Below, piece after piece: positions 16,012 through 24,439 of a stretch of DNA of 64,000 nucleotides; the stretch's first letter is position 1, and every line of letters begins with the position of its first letter. The stretch is from Nonomuraea jiangxiensis (GTDB lineage Bacteria > Actinomycetota > Actinomycetes > Streptosporangiales > Streptosporangiaceae). A program made the translations under genes and the position numbers. The stretch is from NCBI RefSeq assembly GCF_900099965.1, contig NZ_FNDJ01000003.1:62001-126000 (forward strand). Reading direction: 5' to 3'. The notes under the pieces were generated by a model. The model saw only the letters and a list, made by a program, of their open reading frames with translations. It was not told the origin of the DNA and made no database searches.

Positions 16012-16938
16012 ATGGACGAGAACAAGCTCCTGGGGGAGTTCCTCCGCGCCCGGCGGGAAGCCACCTCGCCCACACAGGCCGGACTCCTCGACGTGGGTCC
16101 GCGCCGCACCCCCGGGCTGCGGCGTGAGGAAGTCGCCATGCTGGCCCACGTCAGCACCGACTACTACATCCGCCTGGAGCAGGGCAGGGAACGCCACCCC
16201 TCCGAGCGGGTGCTGGAGGCGCTTGCCCAGGTTCTCGACCTCAGCCCCGAGGCCGCCGCGCACATGTACCGGCTCGCCCATCCGATGCTGCGGCCCCGCC
16301 GTACGTCGGCCCGGCGGGAGCGCATCAGCCCCGACCTGCTCCGGTTGATCGAGAGCTGGCCCGACACCCCGGCCCTGTTGTGCGACCGGCTGATGAACGT
16401 CCTGGCCGTCAACTCCATGGCCGACGCCCTGTACGACGGGCTCAAGCACCGCGACAACCTGCTCCGGATGATCTTCCTCGATCCGGCCGCCCGCGACTTC
16501 TACCCGGAGTGGGAGCGCTCGGCCCGCTCGAAGGTCGCCAACCTGCGCGCGGCCATGGGAGCCGACCTCGACGACCCCTCCCTGACCGAGCTCGTCGGGG
16601 AGTTGTCCGTCAAGAGCGCGGACTTCCGCCGGTTGTGGGCCCGCCACGACGTCTCCAGCAAGGCGCGGGAGGTCAAGCGGATGCGCCACCCGGCCGTCGG
16701 CGACCTCACCATGAACGTCGAGACCTTCTCCGTGAACAGCTCGCCGGGCCTGCAGCTCATCACCTTGCTGCCGCGGGCGGGCAGCCCTTCCGAGGAGGCG
16801 CTGCGGCTGCTCGGCAGCATCGCCGCCTCCCGTTCCGGCGCGACCGCGAACGCCGATCTGGACGCCGCCGTGGATGTCGCCGTGGACGCCGCTGTGGACG
16901 CCGCCAAGAGCTCGCCGCGTCCCACGGGCCGCCGCTGA
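16012..16938 (+). CDS. XRE-family regulator with MmyB-like ligand-binding domain
   Basis: About 308 residues. The N-terminal HTH runs from LGEFLRARREATSPTQAGL through TPGLRREEVAMLAHVSTDYYI to RLEQGRERHPSERVL. The rest matches the MmyB/PAS-like ligand-binding domain common in actinobacterial one-component regulators (ESWPDTPALLCDRLMNVLAVN, DFYPEWERSA, FRRLWARHDV, HPAVGDLTMN). The C-terminus has an Asp/Ala/Val repeat encoded by near-identical codon blocks. ATG 16012 is chosen because a -10 box ends six bases before it and no Shine-Dalgarno is present. The divergent kinase or the downstream oxidoreductase genes are its likely targets. Confidence 0.88.
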   Translation: MDENKLLGEFLRARREATSPTQAGLLDVGPRRTPGLRREEVAMLAHVSTDYYIRLEQGRERHPSERVLEALAQVLDLSPEAAAHMYRLAHPMLRPRRTSARRERISPDLLRLIESWPDTPALLCDRLMNVLAVNSMADALYDGLKHRDNLLRMIFLDPAARDFYPEWERSARSKVANLRAAMGADLDDPSLTELVGELSVKSADFRRLWARHDVSSKAREVKRMRHPAVGDLTMNVETFSVNSSPGLQLITLLPRAGSPSEEALRLLGSIAASRSGATANADLDAAVDVAVDAAVDAAKSSPRPTGRR

Positions 16939-17016
16939 CGGCGGCGCGGCGCCCGAGGTTTGGAGTCCCCGGCTTTCGGTACCAACCGGGATATCGGAAT
17001 CCGTGGGACGGCTTTC

Positions 17017-17901
17017 ATGAAACCAGCACAATTCGACTATCTGGCGCCCGACTCCCTGGATGAGGCGGTAGCCGTGCTGGCCGAGCGGGGGCCGGAGAGC
17101 CGCGTACTGGCCGGGGGCCAGAGCCTGCTCATCGAGTTGCGCTACCGGACCTCGCGCCCGGCCCTGCTGGTCGACCTGAACCGCGTCCCCGGACTGTCCG
17201 AGATCGTGCTCTCCGACAACTCCGTGCACCTCGGCGCGCTCGTACGGCACGCGCAGCTGGAACGGGCCCCCTTCGACGACCCGCTGGCCGACCTCTTCCG
17301 CCAGGTCGCCCCCTACGTCGGCCACCCGCCCATCCGCGCCAGGGGCACCTTCGCCGGCAGCCTCGCCTGGGCGCACCCGGCGGCCGAGTGGTGCGCGCTG
17401 GCCATGGCGACGGGGGCGGAGATCGAGCTGCGCGGCCCGGCCGGGAGGCGGGCGGTGCCCGCCGACGCCTGGTTTCGAGGGGCCTTCGCCACCGCGTGCG
17501 GGCCGGACGAGCTGGTCACCGGTGTCCGGCTGCCCCGCCCGCCGGCCGGGTCGCGGGTCGCGTTCGCCGAGCACCGCCGTACCCATGCGAGTTTCGCCCT
17601 CGCCGCCGCCATGGTCGTCCTGCGCCTGACCGGGGGGCGGGTGGGATGGGTCCGCATCGGGCTGGTGAACGCCGCCGACGTCCCGCTGCGTGCCGTCGAG
17701 GCCGAGCGGGTGCTCACCGGCGAGCTGCCGAGCCCGGAGCTGCTGGCCGAGGCCGCCGCGCGGGCGGCCGCCGAGGCGGATCCGGCGGACGAGCCGCACG
17801 CGCCGGCCGCCTACCGCCGCCACGCCCTGGGCGTCCTGGTACGGCGCTGCCTCGCCCGGGCCGTCGGCGACGGAACTCACGACCCCGCGGGGGACTCATG
17901 A
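17017..17901 (+). CDS. Molybdenum hydroxylase FAD-binding subunit (CoxM-like)
   Basis: A 294-residue protein of the xanthine dehydrogenase/CO dehydrogenase medium-subunit family. It carries electrons from the iron-sulfur subunit to FAD. FAD-binding motifs are LAGGQSLLIELRYRT near the N-terminus and TFAGSLAWAHPAAEW in the middle; HVGHPPIR-like YVGHPPIRARG also fits. The ATG at 17017 is preferred over upstream starts because MKPAQFDYLAPDSLDEAV is the normal N-terminus. Its stop overlaps the start of the 2Fe-2S subunit (ATGA). The catalytic molybdopterin subunit is not found in the window. Confidence 0.9.
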   Translation: MKPAQFDYLAPDSLDEAVAVLAERGPESRVLAGGQSLLIELRYRTSRPALLVDLNRVPGLSEIVLSDNSVHLGALVRHAQLERAPFDDPLADLFRQVAPYVGHPPIRARGTFAGSLAWAHPAAEWCALAMATGAEIELRGPAGRRAVPADAWFRGAFATACGPDELVTGVRLPRPPAGSRVAFAEHRRTHASFALAAAMVVLRLTGGRVGWVRIGLVNAADVPLRAVEAERVLTGELPSPELLAEAAARAAAEADPADEPHAPAAYRRHALGVLVRRCLARAVGDGTHDPAGDS

Positions 17902-18407
17902 ACGTCGAGCTGACCGTCAACGGCGAGGCTCACAGCCTCGACGTCGAACCGCGTACCAGCCTGGCCGACGCGCTGCGCGACGAGCTCGGCCTGACCGGCA
18001 CCACGCTCGGGTGCGAGCACGGCGTGTGCGGCTCGTGCACGGTGCTGGTCGGCGGCACCGCCGTACGCTCCTGCCTGATGCTGGCCGTGCAGGCGCAGGG
18101 GGAGGAGGTACGGACCGTCGAGGGCCTCGCCGACGGCGACAGGCCGCATCCGCTGCAGGAGGCGTTCGCCGCCGAGCACGCCCTGCAGTGCGGGTTCTGC
18201 ACGCCGGGATTCCTCATGCTGCTCGCCGGCGCCCTGGCCGCCGATCCGGAGCTGGGTGGCGACGAACGGCGGCTGGACGCGCTGCTCGCCTCCAACCTGT
18301 GCCGCTGCACCGGTTACGCCGGCATCCGCCGCGCCGCGCAGCGGGTCGCCCGATCTGACAGATCAGCTGACAGTAAAGATATGCGTGCCCCTCATATCCA
18401 GGCATGA
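17898..18407 (+). CDS. Molybdenum hydroxylase 2Fe-2S subunit (CoxS-like)
   Basis: A 169-residue small subunit with both iron-sulfur clusters: the plant-type ferredoxin site Cys39, Cys44, Cys47 and Cys59 (GCEHGVCGSC), and the helical second site Cys98, Cys101, Cys135 and Cys137 (CGFCTPGF and LCRCTGY). It overlaps the FAD subunit by four bases. After the last conserved RRAAQRVA the protein has a tail of about 18 residues (SDRSADSKDMRAPHIQA) encoded in unusually AT-rich DNA. Normally a large molybdopterin-binding subunit would follow; here a secreted hydrolase gene follows instead, so the operon appears truncated. Confidence 0.92.
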   Translation: MNVELTVNGEAHSLDVEPRTSLADALRDELGLTGTTLGCEHGVCGSCTVLVGGTAVRSCLMLAVQAQGEEVRTVEGLADGDRPHPLQEAFAAEHALQCGFCTPGFLMLLAGALAADPELGGDERRLDALLASNLCRCTGYAGIRRAAQRVARSDRSADSKDMRAPHIQA

Positions 18408-18478
18408 CCGAATATCCTCCCCAAGTCGGATGTCTGCTTTGTGCATTCAGTCCATGATCGGGATTTCCCGATGATTGG

Positions 18479-20032
18479 ATGCAGATGCGAAGATCGGCGT
18501 TATTCCTCCCTCTTCTCCTCGCCCTCATCTCCCCTTTGACCGCCGTGGCCCCGGCCGAAGCGGCGAGTACGCGTGACATCTCCTGGACGCCGTGCCCCGA
18601 GGAGCCCGCGGCCGAGTGCGGCACGCTGACCGTGCCGCTCGACTGGGACAGGCCCCGCGGGCAGACCATCGAGCTGGCGGTCGCCCGGCGCCCGGCCACC
18701 GACCCCGCGGCCAGGATCGGCGCGCTGGTGATCAACCCTGGCGGGCCGGGCGGGTCCGGCGTGTCCGCCATCATCGATCCCGTGGTGGAACGGCGTATGA
18801 CGTTCTCGCCGGAGATCACCAGCCGCTTCGACATCGTCGGGTTCGACCCGCGCGGCGTCGCGCGTAGCCACCCGATCCAGTGCTCGCTGGAGCTGGCTCT
18901 GCAGGTGCCCGACCCGTTGTCGATCAAGGACCAGGCCGGCTTCGACGCGCTTCTCGCCCACAACGAGCGTTACCGGCAGGACTGCCGCAACCGTACCGGG
19001 CCGCTGTTCGACCACGTGGACACCGGCAGCGTCGTACGCGATCTCGACGCCCTGCGCGCCGCGCTGGGCGAGCGGAAACTCACCTACTACGGCGTCTCGT
19101 ACGGCACGCTCATCGGCCAGCTGTACGCCGAGCGTTTCCCGAACCGGGTCCGCGCCCTGGCGCTCGACAGCAACATGGACCACAGCCTCGGCACGAAGGC
19201 GTTCCTGGACACCGAGGCCGAGACGGTCCAGGACTCCTTCGACGAGTTCGTCTCCTGGTGCGAGACCACGGCCTCGTGCGTGCTGCACGGCAGGGACGTC
19301 CGCGCGTTCTGGCGGGACCTGCTGGCCCGGGCCGAGCGCGGCGAGCTGCCCCTGCCCGGCTACCCGGACTACAAGCTGACCAAGCTCGACGTCCTCGGGC
19401 AGGCGTTCGGCGCGTTCTATTCCCCCGCCTACCGGGAGCTGGCCGACCTCCTGGTGGCGCTGGACAGCGGGGCGTCGACCGCGCGGGCGATCCTGACGCC
19501 GGCGGCCGAGCCGGTGATCAACGATCCCACCCAGGTCTTCTGCCAGGACTACCGGCTGCCCATCCGCGACTACCGCGAATACGCGCAGCACCTGCGCAGG
19601 GCGGCGGCGATCGCGCCGGACATGCTGATCAGCCCGCTGGCCCACTCGATCACCGCCGCCTGCCTGGGCTCCCCCGCCTCGATCCCCAACCCGCAGCACC
19701 GCCTGCGCGTGGCGGGCACGCCCACGCTGCTGATGGGCAACGCCCTGCACGACCCCGCCACCCCCTACTCGTGGGCCGTCAGCACGGCGCGCCAGATCGG
19801 GCACGAGGCCAGGCTGCTCACCTATGAGGGCGCGGGGCACGGGATCTACGGCCGTGGCGAGTGCCCGACGGCCGCCTTCGACGCGTACCTGACGTCGCTG
19901 ACGGTGCCCGCCAAGGGCGCGAGGTGCCCGGCCGTGCCACCGGCCGAGCTGAGCACGCTGCGCGCCCAACCGCGTCCGGGACCGTTCCCCGTCCTTCCCG
20001 GCCTTCCGGGCTGGACCCGCACACCCCGCTGA
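18479..20032 (+). CDS. Secreted alpha/beta hydrolase (tripeptidyl aminopeptidase-like)
   Basis: A 517-residue exported hydrolase of the Tap/SlpD family. A signal peptide occupies residues 1-29 (ending APAEAA). The N-terminal half has NPGGPGGSG (oxyanion loop, about 86-94), the FDPRGVARS turn, and the nucleophile elbow GVSYGT with Ser207. The C-terminal TAP-like domain supplies the aspartate near HDPATPY and the histidine in YEGAGHGIYGRGEC. Family members remove tripeptides or dipeptides from secreted proteins. The ATG at 18479 or 18485 can serve; neither has a strong ribosome site. It converges on secDF. Confidence 0.9.
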   Translation: MQMRRSALFLPLLLALISPLTAVAPAEAASTRDISWTPCPEEPAAECGTLTVPLDWDRPRGQTIELAVARRPATDPAARIGALVINPGGPGGSGVSAIIDPVVERRMTFSPEITSRFDIVGFDPRGVARSHPIQCSLELALQVPDPLSIKDQAGFDALLAHNERYRQDCRNRTGPLFDHVDTGSVVRDLDALRAALGERKLTYYGVSYGTLIGQLYAERFPNRVRALALDSNMDHSLGTKAFLDTEAETVQDSFDEFVSWCETTASCVLHGRDVRAFWRDLLARAERGELPLPGYPDYKLTKLDVLGQAFGAFYSPAYRELADLLVALDSGASTARAILTPAAEPVINDPTQVFCQDYRLPIRDYREYAQHLRRAAAIAPDMLISPLAHSITAACLGSPASIPNPQHRLRVAGTPTLLMGNALHDPATPYSWAVSTARQIGHEARLLTYEGAGHGIYGRGECPTAAFDAYLTSLTVPAKGARCPAVPPAELSTLRAQPRPGPFPVLPGLPGWTRTPR

Positions 20033-20066
20033 TCCACCCGCCCGGCCGGGCACTCCGGTGATCCGG

Positions 20067-22262
20067 TTACCCGGTCGGGCGCTTGCGGCCGGGCTCGGGG
20101 GGTGGTTGCCGGTCGTACCGGGAGAGGGAAATCGCGGCGGGCCCGGCCACGAAGGCGGACGACAGCGTGCCCGTCACGATCCCCACCACCAGCGCCATGG
20201 CGAAGTCGCGCAGGGAGTCACCGCCGAAGGCCATCAGCGCGACCAGGATGAAGAGCGCGCCGAGCCCGGTGCTGACCGTACGCGGCAGGGTCTGCAGGAT
20301 CGCGCCGTTCACGGCGTCAGGGAACGGCCGGCGTGCCGCCCACAGCTCCCGTACGCGGTCGAACACCACGACCTTGTCGTTGACCGAGTAGCCGACGATG
20401 GTCAGCATCGCGGCCAGGAAGACGCCGTCCACCGGCTTGCCCAGCCACGCGAACATCCCCGCCACCACCATGACGTCCACCAGCAACGCCAGCACCATCG
20501 CCGCCCCGAACGTCCACCTGAACCGGACCGCCAGATAGAGCAGTTGCAGCGCCACGGCCACGCCGAGCGCGACGAGGGCGTTGCGGCGCAGCTCATCGCC
20601 CAGGCTGGGACCGATGAACTCCTCGCGCCGCTTGCTCGCCTCGCCCGCCACCTGTTCGAGGGCCCGCTCGATCCCGGTCACCGCGTCGGCACCGAGCCGC
20701 GCGGCGCGTACGGAGACGCCCTCGCCGCTCGCCTGCACCACCGCCGAGGGGAACCCGGCCCGCGCGACCGCCTGCCCCGCCACGTCGGCCGGAACGGGCC
20801 TGGCGGTGGCGAACTCCACCAGCCGCCCGCCGGTGAACTCGACGCCGAAGTTCAGCCCGCGGGCCACCAGCCCGGCGACGGCGAGCGCCACCAGCCCGGC
20901 CGCGACGCCCAGCCACACCTTGCCGGCCCGCATGAGCCGCGGGTCCCTGCCGGTCAGCCAGGTCCTGACGGCACCGGCCGAGGCCAGCCCGGAAAGGCGC
21001 GGCCCGGCCCGGCCGATGACGAACTGGGTGAGCACGCGGGTGATCAGCATGGCGGACACCAGCGAGGCCAGCACGCCCACCGCCAGCGTCACGCCGAACC
21101 CCTTGACCGGGCCGGACGCCAGCCAGAACAGCAGGCCCGCGGCGATCAGGGTGGTGACGTTGGAGTCGGCGATGGCGCTCCACGCGTTCCTGAACCCCCG
21201 TTCGAGCGCCGCCCGCAGCCCGCGCCGGGGCGCCTGGCCGTACTCCTCCCTGGCGCGTTCGAACACCAGCACGTTGGCGTCGATGGCCATGCCGATCGCC
21301 AGGACGAACCCGGCCAGCCCCGGCAGCGTTAACGTCGCCCCCATCGCCACCAGCGCCGCGTAGGAGATCACGCCGTAGCAGGCCAGCGCCACGGCCGACA
21401 GCAGCCCGGCCAGCCGGTAGACCGCGACGATGAAGACCGCCGTCAGGGCCAGCCCGGTGACCGCCGCCTCGGCGCTCGCCTCGATGGCCGCCGCGCCGAG
21501 CGTCGGGCCGACCGTACGCTGCTCGACCAGGCTGAGCGGCACCGGCAACGCGCCGCCCTTGATCAGCACCGCCAGGTCCCGGGCCTCCTCGTACGTGAAC
21601 GACCCCGTGATGTCGGCGGTCCCGCCGGGGATGCCGGACCCGCAGGGCACCGAGGGATCGACCGGCGGGGAGGAGATGACCTCCTTGTCGAGCACGATGG
21701 CGATGCGGCGTCTGGCGTCGTTCGCGGGCGCGCAGGCCGCCGTGCCGGTGAGCTCCCGCCAGGCCGCCTCGTCGCGGAAGTCGATGCTCACCCACCAGCC
21801 GGGGCCGCGCTGGGGGTCGTTCTGCTCGACGGCGTCGGTCACGCCGTCGCCGGTCAGGGCGGCGGGCCCGAGTTCGAGCCGGCCGCCGTTCTCGTCCGGG
21901 GTCCCGGTCCGGTCACCCAGCACGGGATGGAACGCGAGCTGCGCGGTACGGCCGATGACCTCGGCCGCCTGCCGCGGGTCGAGCACGCCGGGCAGCTCGA
22001 CGATGATCCGCCGCTCGCCGGAGCGGACCAGGGTGGGATCGACCACGCCGAGCGCGTCCGCCCGCTGGCGGAGCACGTTCAGGGCGCGGTCGGTGGCCGC
22101 GGCGTCGGCCTTGACGGACGGCGAGTCCCTCGTCTCGAAGACGAGCCGGGTTCCGCCGCGTAAGTCGAGGCCCAGGCGCGGCGCGGTGGTGAGGGCCAGG
22201 ACGATGGAGATCGCGATGACGGCGAGCGCCGCCACCGCACGCCAGATCGGCGCACGGGACAT
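20067..22262 (-). CDS. secDF: Fused SecDF protein-export protein
   Basis: A 731-residue polytopic protein that joins SecD and SecF, the proton-driven accessory subunits that pull preproteins across the membrane. The SecD half opens after one transmembrane helix with LGLDLRGGTRLVFET and has the P1 periplasmic region plus six helices; the SecF half has GVEFTGGRLVEF and YSVNDKVVVFDRVREL. The ATG at 22262 is chosen because GGAGG sits five bases before it; the upstream in-frame GTG at 22274 lies inside that ribosome site. Most actinobacteria carry separate secD and secF next to yajC and ruv genes; here it stands alone, suggesting a second copy. Confidence 0.92.
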   Translation of the reverse strand: MSRAPIWRAVAALAVIAISIVLALTTAPRLGLDLRGGTRLVFETRDSPSVKADAAATDRALNVLRQRADALGVVDPTLVRSGERRIIVELPGVLDPRQAAEVIGRTAQLAFHPVLGDRTGTPDENGGRLELGPAALTGDGVTDAVEQNDPQRGPGWWVSIDFRDEAAWRELTGTAACAPANDARRRIAIVLDKEVISSPPVDPSVPCGSGIPGGTADITGSFTYEEARDLAVLIKGGALPVPLSLVEQRTVGPTLGAAAIEASAEAAVTGLALTAVFIVAVYRLAGLLSAVALACYGVISYAALVAMGATLTLPGLAGFVLAIGMAIDANVLVFERAREEYGQAPRRGLRAALERGFRNAWSAIADSNVTTLIAAGLLFWLASGPVKGFGVTLAVGVLASLVSAMLITRVLTQFVIGRAGPRLSGLASAGAVRTWLTGRDPRLMRAGKVWLGVAAGLVALAVAGLVARGLNFGVEFTGGRLVEFATARPVPADVAGQAVARAGFPSAVVQASGEGVSVRAARLGADAVTGIERALEQVAGEASKRREEFIGPSLGDELRRNALVALGVAVALQLLYLAVRFRWTFGAAMVLALLVDVMVVAGMFAWLGKPVDGVFLAAMLTIVGYSVNDKVVVFDRVRELWAARRPFPDAVNGAILQTLPRTVSTGLGALFILVALMAFGGDSLRDFAMALVVGIVTGTLSSAFVAGPAAISLSRYDRQPPPEPGRKRPTG

Positions 22263-22301
22263 GGAAGCCTCCACAGGCTCGGACGTGCGGGAAAAGGGGT
22301 C

Positions 22302-22670
22302 TCAGAACCTTGTGGAGGGAGGCGCCCTGGCAGGCGTGGCCAGGGTGTGACGGGTGGCGGGGTCGCGGGGGGCCGGGCGGGAGACGGTGACGGCCCAGGC
22401 CGCCCCCTGGTGTGAGGGCCGGGACGCGAGGACGGCCGGTCCCACCAGGCCGGGCACGCCGTGCGCGGCCTTGATCGTGGCGTCGCGGAGGGGCTGCCGG
22501 CCCAGGCCCGGGCCCGGGTTCTCGTGTGCCCGCCAGGCCGCCGCCTGCACGGCCGCGACCTGCTGGGGCCAGCCGCGAGCGGCGGTCCCGGCCGGGCCGG
22601 GGACGGGGGCGGTCGCGGGCAGGAACCAGGACAGCAGGAGGAGCAGTGCGGCGACCGGCCTCCCGCGCAT
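22302..22670 (-). CDS. Small secreted protein upstream of secDF
   Basis: A 122-residue protein not recognised as any family. It starts with a clear export signal (MRGRPVAALLLLLSWFLPATA) and the rest is Ala/Pro/Arg-rich with one tidy stretch, LRDATIKAAHGVPGLVGPAVLA, that looks like a folded core. It ends 39 bp before the secDF start on the same strand, so co-transcription is likely. A role as a substrate or partner of SecDF is only inferred from position. Confidence 0.5.
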   Translation of the reverse strand: MRGRPVAALLLLLSWFLPATAPVPGPAGTAARGWPQQVAAVQAAAWRAHENPGPGLGRQPLRDATIKAAHGVPGLVGPAVLASRPSHQGAAWAVTVSRPAPRDPATRHTLATPARAPPSTRF

Positions 22671-22815
22671 GCCCCCTCCTCCCTGCCCGAGGCCCCAACC
22701 CTAACCACGCCGGCGGCCCCCGGGAAAGGCACACGACACCGAACCTGCGGCCCCCGTGGACGTGCGGGCCGTCAAGGGGTGACCGGGCCTGCGGCCCCCA
22801 TGGTCGTGCGAGGCC

Positions 22816-22893
22816 CTCAGGGCGTCTCGGGGTGGAGGCGGCTCAGGGCGTCTCGGGGTGGAGGCGGCTCAGGGCGCTCGGGGGTGGAGGCGA
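22816..22893. repeat. 26-bp tandem repeat at the 3' end of the Rrf2 gene
   Basis: Copies run 22816-22841, 22842-22867 and 22868-22893. The first two are identical; the third differs by a one-base deletion and a one-base insertion that cancel. Because 26 is not a multiple of three, each copy is read in a different frame and the Rrf2 stop codon falls in the last copy read. Copy number changes would rewrite the protein C-terminus. Confidence 0.85.
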
Positions 22894-23263
22894 CGACGTC
22901 GGCGAGGGTGATCTCGCTCAGCAGGGCGTCCTCGTGGCGGCGCAGCTGGGCCCAGATCGCGGCCAGCGGCGCGGCGGCCTTCGGGAAGGGCCTGGTGGCC
23001 TGCTCGACGCCCTCGGTGACGCGGATCACGTCGGCGAGCGCGATCTCCTGTGCCGGGCGGGCCAGCCAGTAACCGCCGTCGTGGCCACGCTGGCTGCGGA
23101 TGAGACCGGCCCTGCGGAGCTGGAGCAGGATGTTGTCGCAGAAGCGGCGGGGAATCTGCTGGGAGTCGGCGATCCAGCCGGCCTGCACGGGGCCGCCGGC
23201 CTCGGCGAGGGCGAGCATGGCGCCCAGGGCGTACTGGGTGCGGGCAGAGATTCTCATAGGCAT
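22817..23263 (-). CDS. Rrf2-family transcriptional regulator
   Basis: A 148-residue Rrf2 protein: MRISARTQYALGAMLALAEAGG, the winged helix QQIPRRFCDNILLQLRRAGLIRSQRGHDGGYWLARPAQEI, and LADVIRVTEGVE. The three conserved cysteines that hold a 2Fe-2S cluster in IscR/NsrR are absent; only Cys37 in the HTH remains, so it is likely a CymR-type regulator sensing metabolites or protein partners. It is downstream of the TauE/SafE permease gene on the same strand. A strong palindrome upstream of that gene is its probable operator. The last 20 residues come from the tandem repeat. Confidence 0.9.
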   Translation of the reverse strand: MPMRISARTQYALGAMLALAEAGGPVQAGWIADSQQIPRRFCDNILLQLRRAGLIRSQRGHDGGYWLARPAQEIALADVIRVTEGVEQATRPFPKAAAPLAAIWAQLRRHEDALLSEITLADVVASTPERPEPPPPRDALSRLHPETP

Positions 23264-23317
23264 CTCGACGCGGCGGGCCCGGCTCGCGCTGGAGAGCCGG
23301 GCCCGGTGCCGCGGGCC

Positions 23318-24259
23318 TCAGGCCGAGGCCGTCTCCTCCTCCTGCGCGGTCCGGCTGCGCACTTCCGTCTCCACTGCTTCGACCGACTCGTTGGCCTTGT
23401 CACGCCGGTATTCGCGCACCGAGTACGCGATGGCGGCCGCCCAGATGACGAAGATGACCACGTACGCGGTCGTCTGCACGCCGTCCGAGGCGTCGATCCA
23501 GTCGCTGCGCAGCAGGGTGCGTACGTTGGTCAGCACGATGAGGCCGCCCACCGCCGAGCCCAGGATGCGCGGCGGGATGTGCCGGACGAGCCAGGCGGCG
23601 ATCGGCGCGGCGATGACGCCGCCGAGCAGCAGCACGCCGACCCAGGCGAAGTTGATGTTCTCCGAGCCGATGCCGACGAAGAAGCCGATGCTGGCGGCGA
23701 TGGCGACGAGGAACTCGCTCGCGTCGATGGAGCCGATCACCTTGCGCGGCGCCATCCGGCCGCTGGCCAGGATGGCGGGCGTGCCGACCGGACCCCAGCC
23801 GCCGCCACCGGTCGCGTCCACGAAGCCGGCCACCAGGCCGAGCGGCGCCAGGAAACGCCTGCGCAGCGGCTTGCCCAGGTTACCGCGCGGCAGGCCGTAG
23901 GCGGTGAAGCGAACCAGGATGTACACGCCCAGAGCGAGCAGGATGATCGACATGACCGGGGCGGCGACCTCGGTCGAGAGGCTGGACAGGAACGTCGCCC
24001 CGGCGAAGGCTCCGACCGCCCCCGGGATTCCGATCTTTGCGACGACCTTCCAGTCCACGTTGCCGAAGCGCCAGTGGGAGATGCCAGAGGCGAGCGTGGT
24101 GCCGATCTCGGCCAGGTGCACCGTGGCGGAGGCGGCCGCCGCGTTGGTGCCGATGGCGAGCAGAAGCGTGGTCGAGGTGACGCCGTAGGCCATGCCCAGG
24201 CTGCCGTCGACGAGCTGGGCCGCGAGTCCGACCAGCCCGAGCAGTATCAATGCTCGCAC
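23318..24259 (-). CDS. TauE/SafE-family sulfite/sulfonate exporter-like permease
   Basis: A polytopic membrane protein of 313 residues with the DUF81/TauE repeats: GLAAQLVDGSLGMAYGVTSTTLLL in the first half and GLVAGFVDATGGGGWGPVGTPAIL in the second, plus about eight hydrophobic helices. Family members move sulfite, sulfonates or related anions. The start is a GTG at 24259 with AAAGGGGA just upstream; the in-frame ATG at 24292 would lie inside the operator. Pairing with an Rrf2 (CymR-like) regulator supports a role in sulfur metabolism, though this is inference. The last 35 residues are cytoplasmic and charged. Confidence 0.9.
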   Translation of the reverse strand: MRALILLGLVGLAAQLVDGSLGMAYGVTSTTLLLAIGTNAAAASATVHLAEIGTTLASGISHWRFGNVDWKVVAKIGIPGAVGAFAGATFLSSLSTEVAAPVMSIILLALGVYILVRFTAYGLPRGNLGKPLRRRFLAPLGLVAGFVDATGGGGWGPVGTPAILASGRMAPRKVIGSIDASEFLVAIAASIGFFVGIGSENINFAWVGVLLLGGVIAAPIAAWLVRHIPPRILGSAVGGLIVLTNVRTLLRSDWIDASDGVQTTAYVVIFVIWAAAIAYSVREYRRDKANESVEAVETEVRSRTAQEEETASA

Positions 24260-24277
24260 GACATCCCCTTTCCTATC

Positions 24278-24300
24278 ATTCCTACTATACAAGTAGGAAT
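24278..24300 (-). promoter_or_regulatory. Palindromic operator overlapping the tauE promoter
   Basis: ATTCCTAC (24278-24285) and GTAGGAAT (24293-24300) are perfect reverse complements around a 7-nt spacer. On the minus strand the spacer region contains TATAGT, a good -10 box, about 20 bp before the ribosome site. GAATC-N4-GATTC (24302-24315) lies next to it. The local AT-richness, palindrome and neighbouring Rrf2 gene make this the likely Rrf2 site. Confidence 0.65.
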
Positions 24301-24363
24301 AGAATCTATCGATTCCAAGATCGAGTCAAGGGGAGATGGTCGGCTTTTTACCGGGAGCATACG

Positions 24364-24394
24364 GAAGGGGCGACCGGCGACCGGTCGCCCCTTC
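24364..24394. terminator. Strong 14-bp hairpin after the xylanase gene
   Basis: The arms 24364-24377 and 24381-24394 pair perfectly over 14 bp with a 3-nt loop. It lies about 45 bp beyond the xylanase stop and upstream of the tauE operator, so it should insulate the tauE promoter from xylanase transcription. Confidence 0.7.
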
Positions 24395-24439
24395 GTTCAC
24401 AGGTCGAGGATCAGCCCCCCGAGCAGGCTCGATCCCCGC

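Noticed and set aside
20036..20062. CCCGGCCGGG palindrome between the Tap-like gene and secDF as terminator
   Set aside because: Palindrome without a proper loop, in DNA where such GC palindromes are frequent.
22263..22274. Upstream in-frame GTG start for secDF
   Set aside because: It overlaps the GGAGG ribosome site that serves the ATG at 22262.
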